Assembly (NCBI GenBank): GCA_036939355.1
Contig: JALLAP010000258.1
Span: 1 to 15,258, forward strand
Source of the DNA: Thalassiosira profunda
Lineage: Eukaryota > Bacillariophyta > Thalassiosirophyceae > Thalassiosirales > Thalassiosiraceae
Reading direction: 5' to 3'
Length of the DNA stretch: 15,258 bases
Part shown: positions 7,022-14,657 of the stretch, piece by piece
Layout of the letters: each line of letters starts with the position of its first letter
Position numbering within the stretch: the first letter of the stretch is position 1
Made by a program: the position numbers and the translations under genes
The notes under the pieces: model-generated
Database searches by the model: none
Seen by the model: the letters and a program-made list of their open reading frames with translations, nothing else
What the model was told of the DNA's origin: nothing

Positions 7022-10000
7022 TCATTCCTCGATCCTGCGATTGACCTGCAGATTGCCATTGCGCAGTGTGAGTGATTCGCTGTGGTCATCTCTCCCAGTC
7101 TGAGCCCTCCATTTGTCTTGGTAGTATCCGATAACTTTGCCAAAAGCCTGCCTCCTCGCTGGGAATGCAAAGCACGCCACGGCTTGGAGGATCAATGCCA
7201 CGCAGACCACCGAAAAGAGGACGGCGACTGTGGTGGACGAGCCACTTCCGGTTTCCGCTCCCTGCGATGTCAAAGATAAGGTCACTGAATCCAGAGATGG
7301 GCCGAGGAAATCCGACGCGATCAACTCTGGAACAACCTCAAGGAAGATGTTTTGTTGGAAAGCTTCTGCCAGAACCAAGAGCACATTTTGGTGAACCTCC
7401 ACTATTGGTTCGCCAGTCGACGTGACGAGCAGCTTTGATGTCAAGACGGCGCATCCCTTCGCTTTGGGAGCCATTGGTTCGCATTGGGCTGTGGATGTGA
7501 TATCTCCGAATTCAGGGTAGCGGACTCGTATCACACCCGCCACACCACCATCGCCGACGCCATCGCTCCTCCTCAACTGCACTGACGTGGCACTGCTCTC
7601 AATCGAGCATCTCAGCACGGACGTTCCGACCAAGTCGAGTATCAAGCTCTCCATATCTTCGACAAGGTCATCGACGTTCTCTGTCATCGATTCCACGCCA
7701 TAGACGAACGTCAGCTCGAACTCTTTCAGTTTCTCTGGACTCACGCCGCGAAACGAATGCTCGCACTTTCGCTCGTAGGCCGTTGGGTCTACCAAACGCA
7801 CGGAAAATATATCGTCCACAAATGCGGTCGGGGCTGCCGATGGCACTCCGGCATCTGCTGGGCTGGATGGGACGAGCCCTCCTGAATCTCCATCTTGTCC
7901 CGGAACACGGACCTCGGACACACACTGCAGATTTTCCTGCCACACAGAAGCACGCGGGCTATCCGCCTTCAGGTAATCATCGATGTACCGCTGTCGGAAC
8001 TCATCCGTACTGAAGGGATACTGCACAATGGAGTCGAAGTTCAAGTCGTCCGCGGAGGTGTAGTACCCCATACTCAGCGCGAACGTCAAGATGAGAGGAT
8101 CGATCTCGTCGCAATCCGTCCCAGTGGTCTGCGTCATGGGTACCGTCTGGTCCTGAATACCGATAGCAGAAGAGACTCCCTCCAACAAGGCGGCCTGTGG
8201 GGCGTAGTTTTCATTGTAAAAGTCGTTGATGTAAGCCGCCGTCTGATCGATGTACCACTGACGGTTTGGTCTGTTGAGAAAGTCGAGCCCGAACAAATCC
8301 ATTTCAAGGCCCTGGATGCTGTTTCTGAAGCGAATCCTTGTCGGGGCCAAGGATGGGGCGGAGGAAGCAGATGGAGCAGAGGTTTCTGTGGGGGCAACAG
8401 TGGTAGGCAAAAGGGTCGGATTTGCCGTAGTCGGTGCCTCGCTTGGGGCGAAGGATTGTGTTGGTACCAAGGTCGGCGCCAGCGACTCGGTGGGTTGCAA
8501 TGTTGGAGCCGGCGACTCCGGGGAATTCGTGGGCTCATCGCCTGTTTCGGAAGGCGAGGGGGCGGGGGTTGGCTCTACGGGCGACAATGTTGGATTTTCC
8601 GTCAAAATCTCCGTGGGCGCTGGGCTTGGGCTGGGGGTCGACAAGGTCGTCGGGGATAACGTTGGTGGCGCAGTCGTCGGCGCCTCAGTCGTTGGCAATT
8701 CCGTCGGCATATCCGTCGTTGGCGATTCCGTCGGATTCTCCGTAGTAGGCGATGCGCTGGGGGCTTCGGTCTCGAACGCAATCCGACTGGTGCAGTACAG
8801 CTCCCCGAAGCCTCCCTCATCCTCCAAGTCCAACACACCAGCGCCTCCACCTTTGAGGTAGTAATCGATGTACCGTTCCCGAAATTCCACCGCCGTGAAC
8901 GGGAAGGCCACCACGAGGTTCGACCCGCGCAGCTCGTCGTTCGTGCGGTACGACAGCTCCAGGGAAAACTTCACCGTGAGCGGATCCGATCCTCGGCAGG
9001 GCTCTGTCACCCGCGTCTTGGTCCGGAGCCGCCGATCCATGCCCGCCTCGGGGAGGTAGCTCTCGTCGTCCACGCCCGTCTCGGGGAGGTAGCTCTCGTC
9101 GTCTACATCCAACTCCTTCGTTCGCATCCGCACCCCGTACGCCTGCAGGCCGCTCCGACCGCTCGCGCGCGCCCCGTCCGCGGCCGTCGTCACAATCGGC
9201 TCGAACACATCGCCGTACACCTCTACCTCGGGCAACGCCAATACACCGTCCGCGTTTTTCTGCACTCTTATAAACCGTCCCGCCACCTTCTCCGGAAACG
9301 ACACGTGGTTCATCCTTATGCCATTCTCGAGTTCTTGACTTGCAACGATCGTTCCGGCGCCGTCCGTCACCCATACCTGCGCATTGTCGAGCTTGTTGCT
9401 GCAACACGCGTCCATGCGATTGTGCACCACGACGTGCCCAATTTCCTGAACCTCCCCGAGGTCGACCTCCCACCACGGATTCGGCTCGGCGCACGTGTGG
9501 GCCATCGTCTGCGCGCCAAAGTACGGACTGGTGCGGCCGTCGATGGCCCGGGCGGCGACGGCGTCGAAGCACGTGGAGGATTGGACGGCGGTGCCGCTCC
9601 GGGCGAGGTTGACGGCCTCAATTGGAATCTCCCACGCGATCGCCGTGGGGGCGCTCGAGGGCCATTCGCTGGGGCGCGGGCTGGGCGCCGGCGTGGGCGC
9701 CGCACTGACGGTCGGGGAATCCGTCGGGCTTATCGTCGGACGGCCCGTCGGGCTGGCGGTGGTGGGCGCGGCGGTGGGGGGCGGCGACGGCGCCCGATCG
9801 CTTGGCGCCAAACTCCTCGTCGGTACCTCTGTTGGCAATGGCGTCGTCGGGCTGGCAGTTGGCCGCGCCGTGGCAATGTTCTCCCCCACCACCCGTATCC
9901 GCGCCTCGACCCCATACACGCTTTCCTTGATCTCGTCCAATATTCCGGTGCCGTTGTTATTGTTGTAAAAGTCCTCGATGAACCGCTCGGTCTGCCGCGC

Positions 10001-11119
10001 CCACCGTTGGCGTTGCGCAGGGCTCATGGTGGTCGTCAATCCATAAAGCTCCATGAAGAGGGCGGGCCGCTCGTCCACAAAAAGTGTCAGCGTGGGGGCG
10101 TCGGTGGTCGGTGCCAGAGTCGGCGCCGACGTGGACGGCGCCGCCGAGGGCCCATCGGTGGGCCAAACGCTGATGGAGGGCGACGAGGACGGGGCTTGCG
10201 TCTCGGCCTCCTCGCTGGGCGTTGACGAGGGCCGACCGGACGGGCTGCCGGTATAGGTCGGAACGGCCGACGGGGCAATGCGCCTCGTGGGAACGCTCGA
10301 CGACGACGGCGCCACAGAGGGACCGTCCGACGGCGCACCGGACATCGATTCCGACGGCGCAGTGGAAGGCGTCGGCGACGGAAACTGCGACCCGCTCGCC
10401 GAGGGGGGCGCCGTGGGCGCCACCGACGGCCGTCCGCTCCCCGCCACCGAGGGCATGTCGCTCGGCCCATCGCTGGGCGTCGCCGTCGGCATCGCCGTCG
10501 GACTTGTGGACGGCATCGCTGAAGGATTTCCGGAGGGAGACGCTGACGGCGCTCCCGTCGGATGCTCGGAGGGCGAGCGCGAGATCGCCGGGCGGTGCGG
10601 CGGCCACTTTCCGTGCACGTCCGAGTGCCCCCCGCTTTTGCCCGATTTGGCCGACGACGACGCCCACGATGGGTCGTCGGATTTGGACCCCTTTGACGAA
10701 TAAGGTTTGTCGGATTTGCCCCACGCCGACCGCGCCTCCGCGGGAGCGTGCCACTCCAATTTTCTATCGCTCCGCCGTTTGCCGCGCTTGCGCGACGATT
10801 GGACGAGCCTTCGTCGCCACGCGTTCGTTCCGGAGTCGTCCCGCGGCGGCATCGGCTGCAGCCCCGAGACTGCGATCGTTAGCGCGAGGAAGATGCAGGC
10901 CGAGAGGAGGCACATCGATCCAAGGGAAGGCCCCCGCCGTATTCTTGCGTTCGCGTCGTGATGCTGTGGTTGCCTCATCGAGCTGTCTCGCGCTGGAGAG
11001 CCGTCGACGCTGCAATCACCATCGCCTCTCTCGTCTCGCCGCTCCTCTCTCCTTTGTTGCTGGCGGGCAGACGATCTGCTGTAAACGCTGCCGACGTACG
11101 AAGAAGCGCCGCCAATCAT
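7022..11119 (-). CDS. Large STP-repeat surface protein with inserted F-type lectin domain
   Basis: This frame encodes 1365 residues without introns. The ATG at 11119 is chosen for good context (A at -3); an in-frame ATG at 11260 would add 47 residues. Order: Arg-rich N-terminus; signal-anchor helix 69-87; Lys/Ser/Gly-Trp patch 132-172; STP repeats 181-347; first half of the shared module 355-413; STP repeats 418-493; F-type lectin domain 504-637; an 11-residue tandem repeat 672-693; second half of the module 711-778; STP repeats 786-928; a complete second module 936-1068; juxtamembrane domain 1100-1280; TM helix about 1296-1318; 47-residue tail. The C-terminal ~580 residues match the architecture of the neighbour at 4133-6590, so they are tandem paralogues. 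In the lectin domain H541, R568, D570 and K576 plus adjacent Cys 572-573 resemble the fucose-binding site of fucolectins. Residues 1-780 are much more GC-rich than the remainder. A role in adhesion, recognition or wall attachment is inference. Confidence 0.87.
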   Translation of the reverse strand: MIGGASSYVGSVYSRSSARQQQRREERRDERGDGDCSVDGSPARDSSMRQPQHHDANARIRRGPSLGSMCLLSACIFLALTIAVSGLQPMPPRDDSGTNAWRRRLVQSSRKRGKRRSDRKLEWHAPAEARSAWGKSDKPYSSKGSKSDDPSWASSSAKSGKSGGHSDVHGKWPPHRPAISRSPSEHPTGAPSASPSGNPSAMPSTSPTAMPTATPSDGPSDMPSVAGSGRPSVAPTAPPSASGSQFPSPTPSTAPSESMSGAPSDGPSVAPSSSSVPTRRIAPSAVPTYTGSPSGRPSSTPSEEAETQAPSSSPSISVWPTDGPSAAPSTSAPTLAPTTDAPTLTLFVDERPALFMELYGLTTTMSPAQRQRWARQTERFIEDFYNNNNGTGILDEIKESVYGVEARIRVVGENIATARPTASPTTPLPTEVPTRSLAPSDRAPSPPPTAAPTTASPTGRPTISPTDSPTVSAAPTPAPSPRPSEWPSSAPTAIAWEIPIEAVNLARSGTAVQSSTCFDAVAARAIDGRTSPYFGAQTMAHTCAEPNPWWEVDLGEVQEIGHVVVHNRMDACCSNKLDNAQVWVTDGAGTIVASQELENGIRMNHVSFPEKVAGRFIRVQKNADGVLALPEVEVYGDVFEPIVTTAADGARASGRSGLQAYGVRMRTKELDVDDESYLPETGVDDESYLPEAGMDRRLRTKTRVTEPCRGSDPLTVKFSLELSYRTNDELRGSNLVVAFPFTAVEFRERYIDYYLKGGGAGVLDLEDEGGFGELYCTSRIAFETEAPSASPTTENPTESPTTDMPTELPTTEAPTTAPPTLSPTTLSTPSPSPAPTEILTENPTLSPVEPTPAPSPSETGDEPTNSPESPAPTLQPTESLAPTLVPTQSFAPSEAPTTANPTLLPTTVAPTETSAPSASSAPSLAPTRIRFRNSIQGLEMDLFGLDFLNRPNRQWYIDQTAAYINDFYNENYAPQAALLEGVSSAIGIQDQTVPMTQTTGTDCDEIDPLILTFALSMGYYTSADDLNFDSIVQYPFSTDEFRQRYIDDYLKADSPRASVWQENLQCVSEVRVPGQDGDSGGLVPSSPADAGVPSAAPTAFVDDIFSVRLVDPTAYERKCEHSFRGVSPEKLKEFELTFVYGVESMTENVDDLVEDMESLILDLVGTSVLRCSIESSATSVQLRRSDGVGDGGVAGVIRVRYPEFGDITSTAQCEPMAPKAKGCAVLTSKLLVTSTGEPIVEVHQNVLLVLAEAFQQNIFLEVVPELIASDFLGPSLDSVTLSLTSQGAETGSGSSTTVAVLFSVVCVALILQAVACFAFPARRQAFGKVIGYYQDKWRAQTGRDDHSESLTLRNGNLQVNRRIEE
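8336..8764 (-). repeat. Third STP coding repeat region of the large surface protein
   Basis: It encodes residues 786-928, with units such as SPTTENPTESPTT and LPTTEAPTTAPPT. The unit is mostly T-x-x-P-T, unlike the PSxxPS pattern of the first block, suggesting a separate origin. Confidence 0.8.
9041..9106 (-). repeat. Perfect-phase 33-bp tandem duplication in the large surface protein
   Basis: Two adjacent 33-bp units encode VDDESYLPETG and VDDESYLPEAG (residues 672-693). They differ at only a few bases, so the duplication is recent. It lies between the lectin domain and the second half of the shared module. Confidence 0.85.
9209..9610 (-). other. F-type lectin / F5/8C-like domain coding segment
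   Basis: Residues 504-637 begin NLARSGTAVQSST and include AIDGRT, HTCAEPNPWWEVDLG and NRMDACCSNKLDNA, and end with EVEVYGD. These are marks of the discoidin-fold fucolectin group (NLA..G.A.QSS, AVDG, HT, PWW.VDLG, NR.D.CC..RL). The His-to-Arg distance (H541, R568) is 27, as I recall for eel fucolectin. The vicinal Cys pair is present. One extra residue (Ala 571) lies between the Asp and the Cys pair, and Lys replaces the final Arg. Confidence 0.82.
9641..9868 (-). repeat. Second STP coding repeat region of the large surface protein
   Basis: It encodes residues 418-493 (ASPTT, SPTGRPTISPTDSPT and similar). It separates the first half-module from the lectin domain and is very GC-rich. Confidence 0.75.
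10079..10579 (-). repeat. First STP coding repeat region of the large surface protein
   Basis: It encodes residues 181-347 dominated by P-S-x-x-P-S units (APSASPSGNPSAMPSTSP and similar). The DNA is a degenerate 12-bp periodicity, GC-rich, which also creates long open frames on the opposite strand. Confidence 0.82.
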
Positions 11120-11783
11120 AGTTGGAGGGTGGGTCTCTCGGAAGGCGTCGTCCGCGGCCCGACACACGAGGCTGCGTTTGCAAGTGCGACGCGGCGTCGG
11201 GGACGGGCCGCCGCGGGAGGGCGTCCCCGGCGGGGCCGCCGCCCGGTGCTCGCATCTCATGCTCCCTCCGTCGCCGAGGGCGCGGACATGCGGCCACGTT
11301 GCCTCTCTGGCTCTAGGTTGCAATTTTGCAATGGCAGTATCTACGAATGGCCCTGGCTGGCAGGGGCTTCTGGGCGTGGGGGAAGGGCATCTCTGAACCG
11401 TCTTCTTGACCACACAAAAAATTCAACTTGAGAATATACTAATTCCGTCATACGTAGAATTCAAAGCCCTTGTTGAGCTGACTGCGCCAAACGTTAGTAT
11501 TTTTTGGCGGTTGAAAATCGTACTTGCGGAGGAATTCATTCAATGAGCGAGCGACACTGTCGCATCACTGTCTCTGCTAACGCTCACCTTCTTTCAACGG
11601 AAGATGAAATCCAATCTAACGAAAGGACTTCATATTATATTGCGCGGGGACCAGTCTTGGAAAATGGCTTTCTCGTAAAACACGAGCCCTGCACTCGCAA
11701 AAAAAACGACCGGGGGGGCGCACCGAGCAATGATGGGATGCAGTCACAAAAAGCAGAGCCCCGTCAGAGCACGATAGGTACCA
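11120..11783. promoter_or_regulatory. Divergent promoter region between the large surface protein and the unknown nuclear protein
   Basis: The 664-bp space separates two start codons pointing away from each other. The part next to the surface-protein start (11120-11330) is GC-rich and may be 5' UTR or coding for an upstream start at 11260. The middle (11400-11520) is AT-rich and contains paired E2F-like sites. No other gene is seen. Confidence 0.6.
11484..11510. promoter_or_regulatory. Paired inverted E2F-like sites
   Basis: GCGCCAAA at 11484-11491 is the exact reverse complement of the E2F/DP consensus TTTGGCGC. TTTGGCGG at 11503-11510 matches seven of eight positions on the opposite orientation. 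The seven-base arms CGCCAAA and TTTGGCG are perfect complements separated by 11 nt, inside an otherwise AT-rich stretch. Confidence 0.5.
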
Positions 11784-12569
11784 ATGAGCCATTTCATCGC
11801 AGAAGCGTGCCGGTGCCCCCGGCCGTCGTACCCGGAGAGCCCCACGGTCTCATCCAAAATGGTCAAGGAATTGCCGGCGAGCGGGAGGGTGGAGGATCCG
11901 CTGTCGTTCTCCTTCACATCGGCGGCGGCGGCGCCGAAGCGGAAGCGCCTCGACGAGACGTCCTCGTCGCGGCAAGAAGATGCCGACGCCTTGGAATCGT
12001 ACCCGCTGCAGCACAAGCGGACCCACTCGTCGACGCTGGCGGCCTCGTTCTGCGCGGTATCTTGCGATTCCGAGCGGAGAGAGGGGCCGGAGGAAGATGC
12101 GGACGACGAAACGGAAGCCCTCGTCAAGCGGTTTCGCACGTCCATCTTCCGCTCGGAGCCGGTCGTGCCGGCCTGGTCGACTTCGTCTCGCGCGGAGTCG
12201 CCGATGCACAAGGACGACGACGGCGACAGCGATGGCTTCTGCGCCGACTTTCCGTCGATCGGCCGCGCCACCACCATCTGCGACGATTCCGACCTGAGCA
12301 GCACGGACGGCAGCTGCGATCCGCCGGACATGGCCTCCCGGCCCGCCTCTCCTCGCGCCGAGGAGCTCGTCGAGCGACAAGGATGCTCAGAGATGTGGCC
12401 GCCGTCGCTGTTCGAGTGCCGTCGCCGCGTCCCGGAGGAGGATGCCCACGAACGCCCCGCGTGGCTCTCCTCCTCCTCTGCATCGACCTCCGGCGCGTCC
12501 CAGCCGAGTCCGCTGTGGAACCTCTCCGGCAAGGACTGGACGGGCGTGTTCCACCAGGGACGGGCATGA
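11784..12569 (+). CDS. Unknown Ser-rich acidic protein with basic nuclear-type signals
   Basis: This frame of 261 residues was chosen among overlapping frames on both strands because its third codon positions are strongly G/C and its composition is coherent. An in-frame ATG at 11859 (MVKELPASG) has the stronger context (A at -3, G at +4) and may be the true start, giving 236 residues. Visible: PKRKRLDE (NLS-like) at about residues 50-57, QHKRTHSS, acidic runs (EEDADDETE, DDDGDSDG), a basic VKRFRTSIF resembling a cyclin-docking R-x-L type motif only loosely, several SP/TP sites, and a C-terminal block NLSGKDWTGVFHQ. It appears intrinsically disordered, with no TM helix or signal peptide. No family was recognised. 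The upstream E2F-like pair suggests cell-cycle control, as inference. Confidence 0.62.
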   Translation: MSHFIAEACRCPRPSYPESPTVSSKMVKELPASGRVEDPLSFSFTSAAAAPKRKRLDETSSSRQEDADALESYPLQHKRTHSSTLAASFCAVSCDSERREGPEEDADDETEALVKRFRTSIFRSEPVVPAWSTSSRAESPMHKDDDGDSDGFCADFPSIGRATTICDDSDLSSTDGSCDPPDMASRPASPRAEELVERQGCSEMWPPSLFECRRRVPEEDAHERPAWLSSSSASTSGASQPSPLWNLSGKDWTGVFHQGRA

Positions 12570-12907
12570 AGACCGCACCATGCGCACTACCCTCCGCTGT
12601 ACCTTTCCGCCCTGTAAATATCAAGTGTCGATCTCCAAGCCCGGAGAACGGAAGTTTTGTCAAGTGTGTTGTAACGCTATCGCAAGAAATATAATGTGAC
12701 GTTATTGTATCTACCTCAAGAAGACTGAGTTCCACTGCTTATCTCACTCTAGATTGCTACTAATTTTGATAGAGCAGTAAGAAGTGTAACGAATAAGTCC
12801 TCAACACCAACACCTACTGTTACTCTTCATAGCACAGAATGCATTGCAAGTGTGTATGGTTAGCTTTCCTACGAGTCCAGTACACATGCTCTTCTGTTTG
12901 GCTGCTC

Positions 12908-12928
12908 TCTCGAGTCTCGAGTCTCGAG
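12908..12928. repeat. Three tandem copies of TCTCGAG
   Basis: Three perfect 7-bp units are followed by related CGCTCTCGC. Each copy contains the palindrome CTCGAG. It is a small microsatellite with no known role here. Confidence 0.85.
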
Positions 12929-13244
12929 CGCTCTCGCTTTGGCTTTGTCAGTCAGTCACGAATGAGGAGAGTTGCAAAGAAAAAGCAAGTGGGACCGGGC
13001 GGCCAGACGGCGAGTCCCGCCTCTCGCCTCTTTCCTCTCACTTTTTTGCAACCAACGACAACGAGCACACAAGGGGAGGGAGAAGTGCCGATGCCGACAA
13101 CCGACGCGATGAGTAAAAAACTGGGGGCGGAATTGAAGTGATTCACTTTTAATTGTCCGCGGGTCTTCCCGCACCCGAGCTCCGTTGCGGCGCCGTTCGC
13201 TAGAGCCCGAGAGGAGCTGGAGGGGCGTTGGAGGAGGTGTGAGC

Positions 13245-13316
13245 ATGAGATGCACTAGATTCATGTTGCTGTTTGGCGTTGTGGTCGTCGTCCTTTGCAG
13301 TGTGCTGCATCGATAA
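13245..13316 (+). other. Short signal-peptide-like ORF, possible first exon of the downstream membrane-protein gene
   Basis: ATG at 13245 opens a 23-residue frame, MRCTRFMLLFGVVVVVLCS followed by VLHR and a stop. It has a basic start, a hydrophobic core and a small-residue end, a textbook signal-peptide shape. A splice from the GT at 13302 to the AG ending at 13420 would keep frame with the downstream gene, but an earlier AG at 13410 is skipped and the donor GTGCTG is weak. This is a hypothesis only. Confidence 0.3.
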
Positions 13317-13336
13317 CAACTAATTGTCATTAATTG

Positions 13337-14653
13337 ATGCTCACGTCAACATCCAATTGCTTCCATTACTGTTATCCATCAACTCTTTTTCTCGGCGCCA
13401 TCATGGGCAGATCAACCGAGGCTGGCAGAATTATGCACCTTAACGAATGCTTCGAGTTGGCCTTCGCGCGTCCGGCAGGCGGTGCAGTAGATGAGATCAC
13501 GGGCGCAGGTCTCGACGTGGGATGCAACGCTGAGCAATCAGCGGTGGCGTTGGATGACCAGGGGTCCGTCATCTCAGTTTTGCAATGCATCCTCTCAGAC
13601 TGGGGCACAAAGTCGCAGACCAATTTCTACATCCCTCTCGATCGGTATGCCGGATATTCGTATCTCTTTGACGAAGGCAGCGAACACGAGGGAGACGATT
13701 TTACAGAGGGGAATTCTGGTGGGCACAAATCATCGCATGCGCAACATCACCGCTACACGTTTGTCCACGCCGAGAAACCAAACAATCTACACCCCCACAA
13801 CTGGACGCGGCTGGACCTGTTGCACGGACATCTATCCACAAACCACTCGGAACATGGCCCTCTACACATTCACACCTCGCCCATCGCCGTGTCGCCGATG
13901 GAAGCCAGCGCAAAATTTCAGCCGCCGCCCATGACTTTGCCCTACATTCACCCCCACCTTGAAATGCCCGTGCCGCCGCTTCAACTGCCGTGGTACTTTG
14001 GAGCGTTGTGCATGAGCTTCACCTTCGGCGGTCTGGTGATGCTTTGCCTGCCTCCGAAATGGGCGCTTCGCGGTCGGGGACGCACGAGCAGCGAAATGGG
14101 ACAACGCCGAAGGCATTGGTTCCCTTATTTTGCATTTGCATGGGCATTGACGATCGTCCAAGGACCGTGTTCGTTCTTTGCGGATTACGTCAACATGACC
14201 AACGTTTCGTTGTGGCACACCGTCGATCGCTTTGTTGCATGCGTCATGATGTCTCTCGAAATTGCCAAAATGGTTGCCCTGCGTCCATACACGCGGCCCC
14301 TCATTTATCTGGTCTACTTGTGCTGTGTTGGCGGGGCGGCGTTTTGCTTCCTCAAGAGCCAAGGGGCGCAGCAAACATTGAATGCGGATGGATTCGTCTT
14401 TTGGCACAACGGGTGGCACCTCTACCCAATTGTCCAGACGGTCGTCTATATGATTGAGATCGGTGTGAACCAGCGTTGGGGCGAGTACCATTCGTTTGAA
14501 GACGAAGATGAGGGAAATGGAGATTCGGAGAGGTACAGAAGAGGCCAAAATGGAGGCACACTTTTGCGCACGAGAATAATGGCAGATGCAAAGGCAGCGT
14601 CGCCGGGACTGCGGCGGTCCCGTAGAATAGCTGGACACAAGCCGGAAGAATGA
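13337..14653 (+). CDS. Multi-pass membrane protein with His-rich N-terminal region, possible CREST-like core
   Basis: The frame encodes 438 residues from the ATG at 13337. An ATG at 13403 has better context (A at -3, G at +4) and would remove 22 residues, and an upstream signal-peptide exon is possible. Residues about 35-115 form a soluble domain with several Cys (HLNECFELAF, VGCN, VLQCILSDWG). Residues 129-209 contain about 15 His (HAQHH, LHPHN, HGHL, LHIHT, IHPH), suggesting metal binding. Five predicted helices follow: about 219-239, 262-284, 298-316, 322-339 and 359-377. Conserved-looking polar residues H294, D297, H357 and H361 (WHTVD and HNGWH, an HxxxH) resemble the CREST superfamily of membrane hydrolases (alkaline ceramidase, PAQR), which place Ser, His and Asp near helices 2-3 and HxxxH at the end; the helix count is lower here, so this is tentative. 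The C-tail is acidic, then basic (LRRSRRIAGHKPEE). Confidence 0.8.
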   Translation: MLTSTSNCFHYCYPSTLFLGAIMGRSTEAGRIMHLNECFELAFARPAGGAVDEITGAGLDVGCNAEQSAVALDDQGSVISVLQCILSDWGTKSQTNFYIPLDRYAGYSYLFDEGSEHEGDDFTEGNSGGHKSSHAQHHRYTFVHAEKPNNLHPHNWTRLDLLHGHLSTNHSEHGPLHIHTSPIAVSPMEASAKFQPPPMTLPYIHPHLEMPVPPLQLPWYFGALCMSFTFGGLVMLCLPPKWALRGRGRTSSEMGQRRRHWFPYFAFAWALTIVQGPCSFFADYVNMTNVSLWHTVDRFVACVMMSLEIAKMVALRPYTRPLIYLVYLCCVGGAAFCFLKSQGAQQTLNADGFVFWHNGWHLYPIVQTVVYMIEIGVNQRWGEYHSFEDEDEGNGDSERYRRGQNGGTLLRTRIMADAKAASPGLRRSRRIAGHKPEE

Positions 14654-14657
14654 TGCG

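Larger units (their letters stand above)
12570..13336. other. Intergenic, no confident gene
   Basis: The first ~330 nt are AT-rich and probably the 3' UTR of the upstream gene. A triple TCTCGAG lies at 12908-12928. From 12960 the DNA is richer in G/C with mixed low-complexity stretches. Frames on the minus strand (12956-13330) are low complexity and not convincing. A short signal-peptide-like frame at 13245-13316 may belong to the next gene. Confidence 0.6.

Noticed and set aside
10222..11121. Long plus-strand frames opposite the large surface protein
   Set aside because: They mirror the GC-rich STP-coding strand and have Arg/Ala/Pro-rich low-complexity content without domains; the minus strand has clear domain order, TM helices and paralogue support.
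11744..12532. 262-residue minus-strand frame opposite the unknown nuclear protein
   Set aside because: It exists because the plus-strand codons are GC3-biased; its composition is mirror-like and the plus frame has clean NLS-like and acidic segments. Some doubt remains, so the plus call has moderate confidence.
11504..12694. 396-residue plus-strand frame overlapping the unknown nuclear protein
   Set aside because: It is Arg/Gly/Ala-rich in the overlap with poor third-position bias and begins in AT-rich promoter-like sequence.
12956..13330. 124-residue minus-strand frame between genes
   Set aside because: It is Thr/Pro/Arg-rich low complexity, without hydrophobic core or motif.
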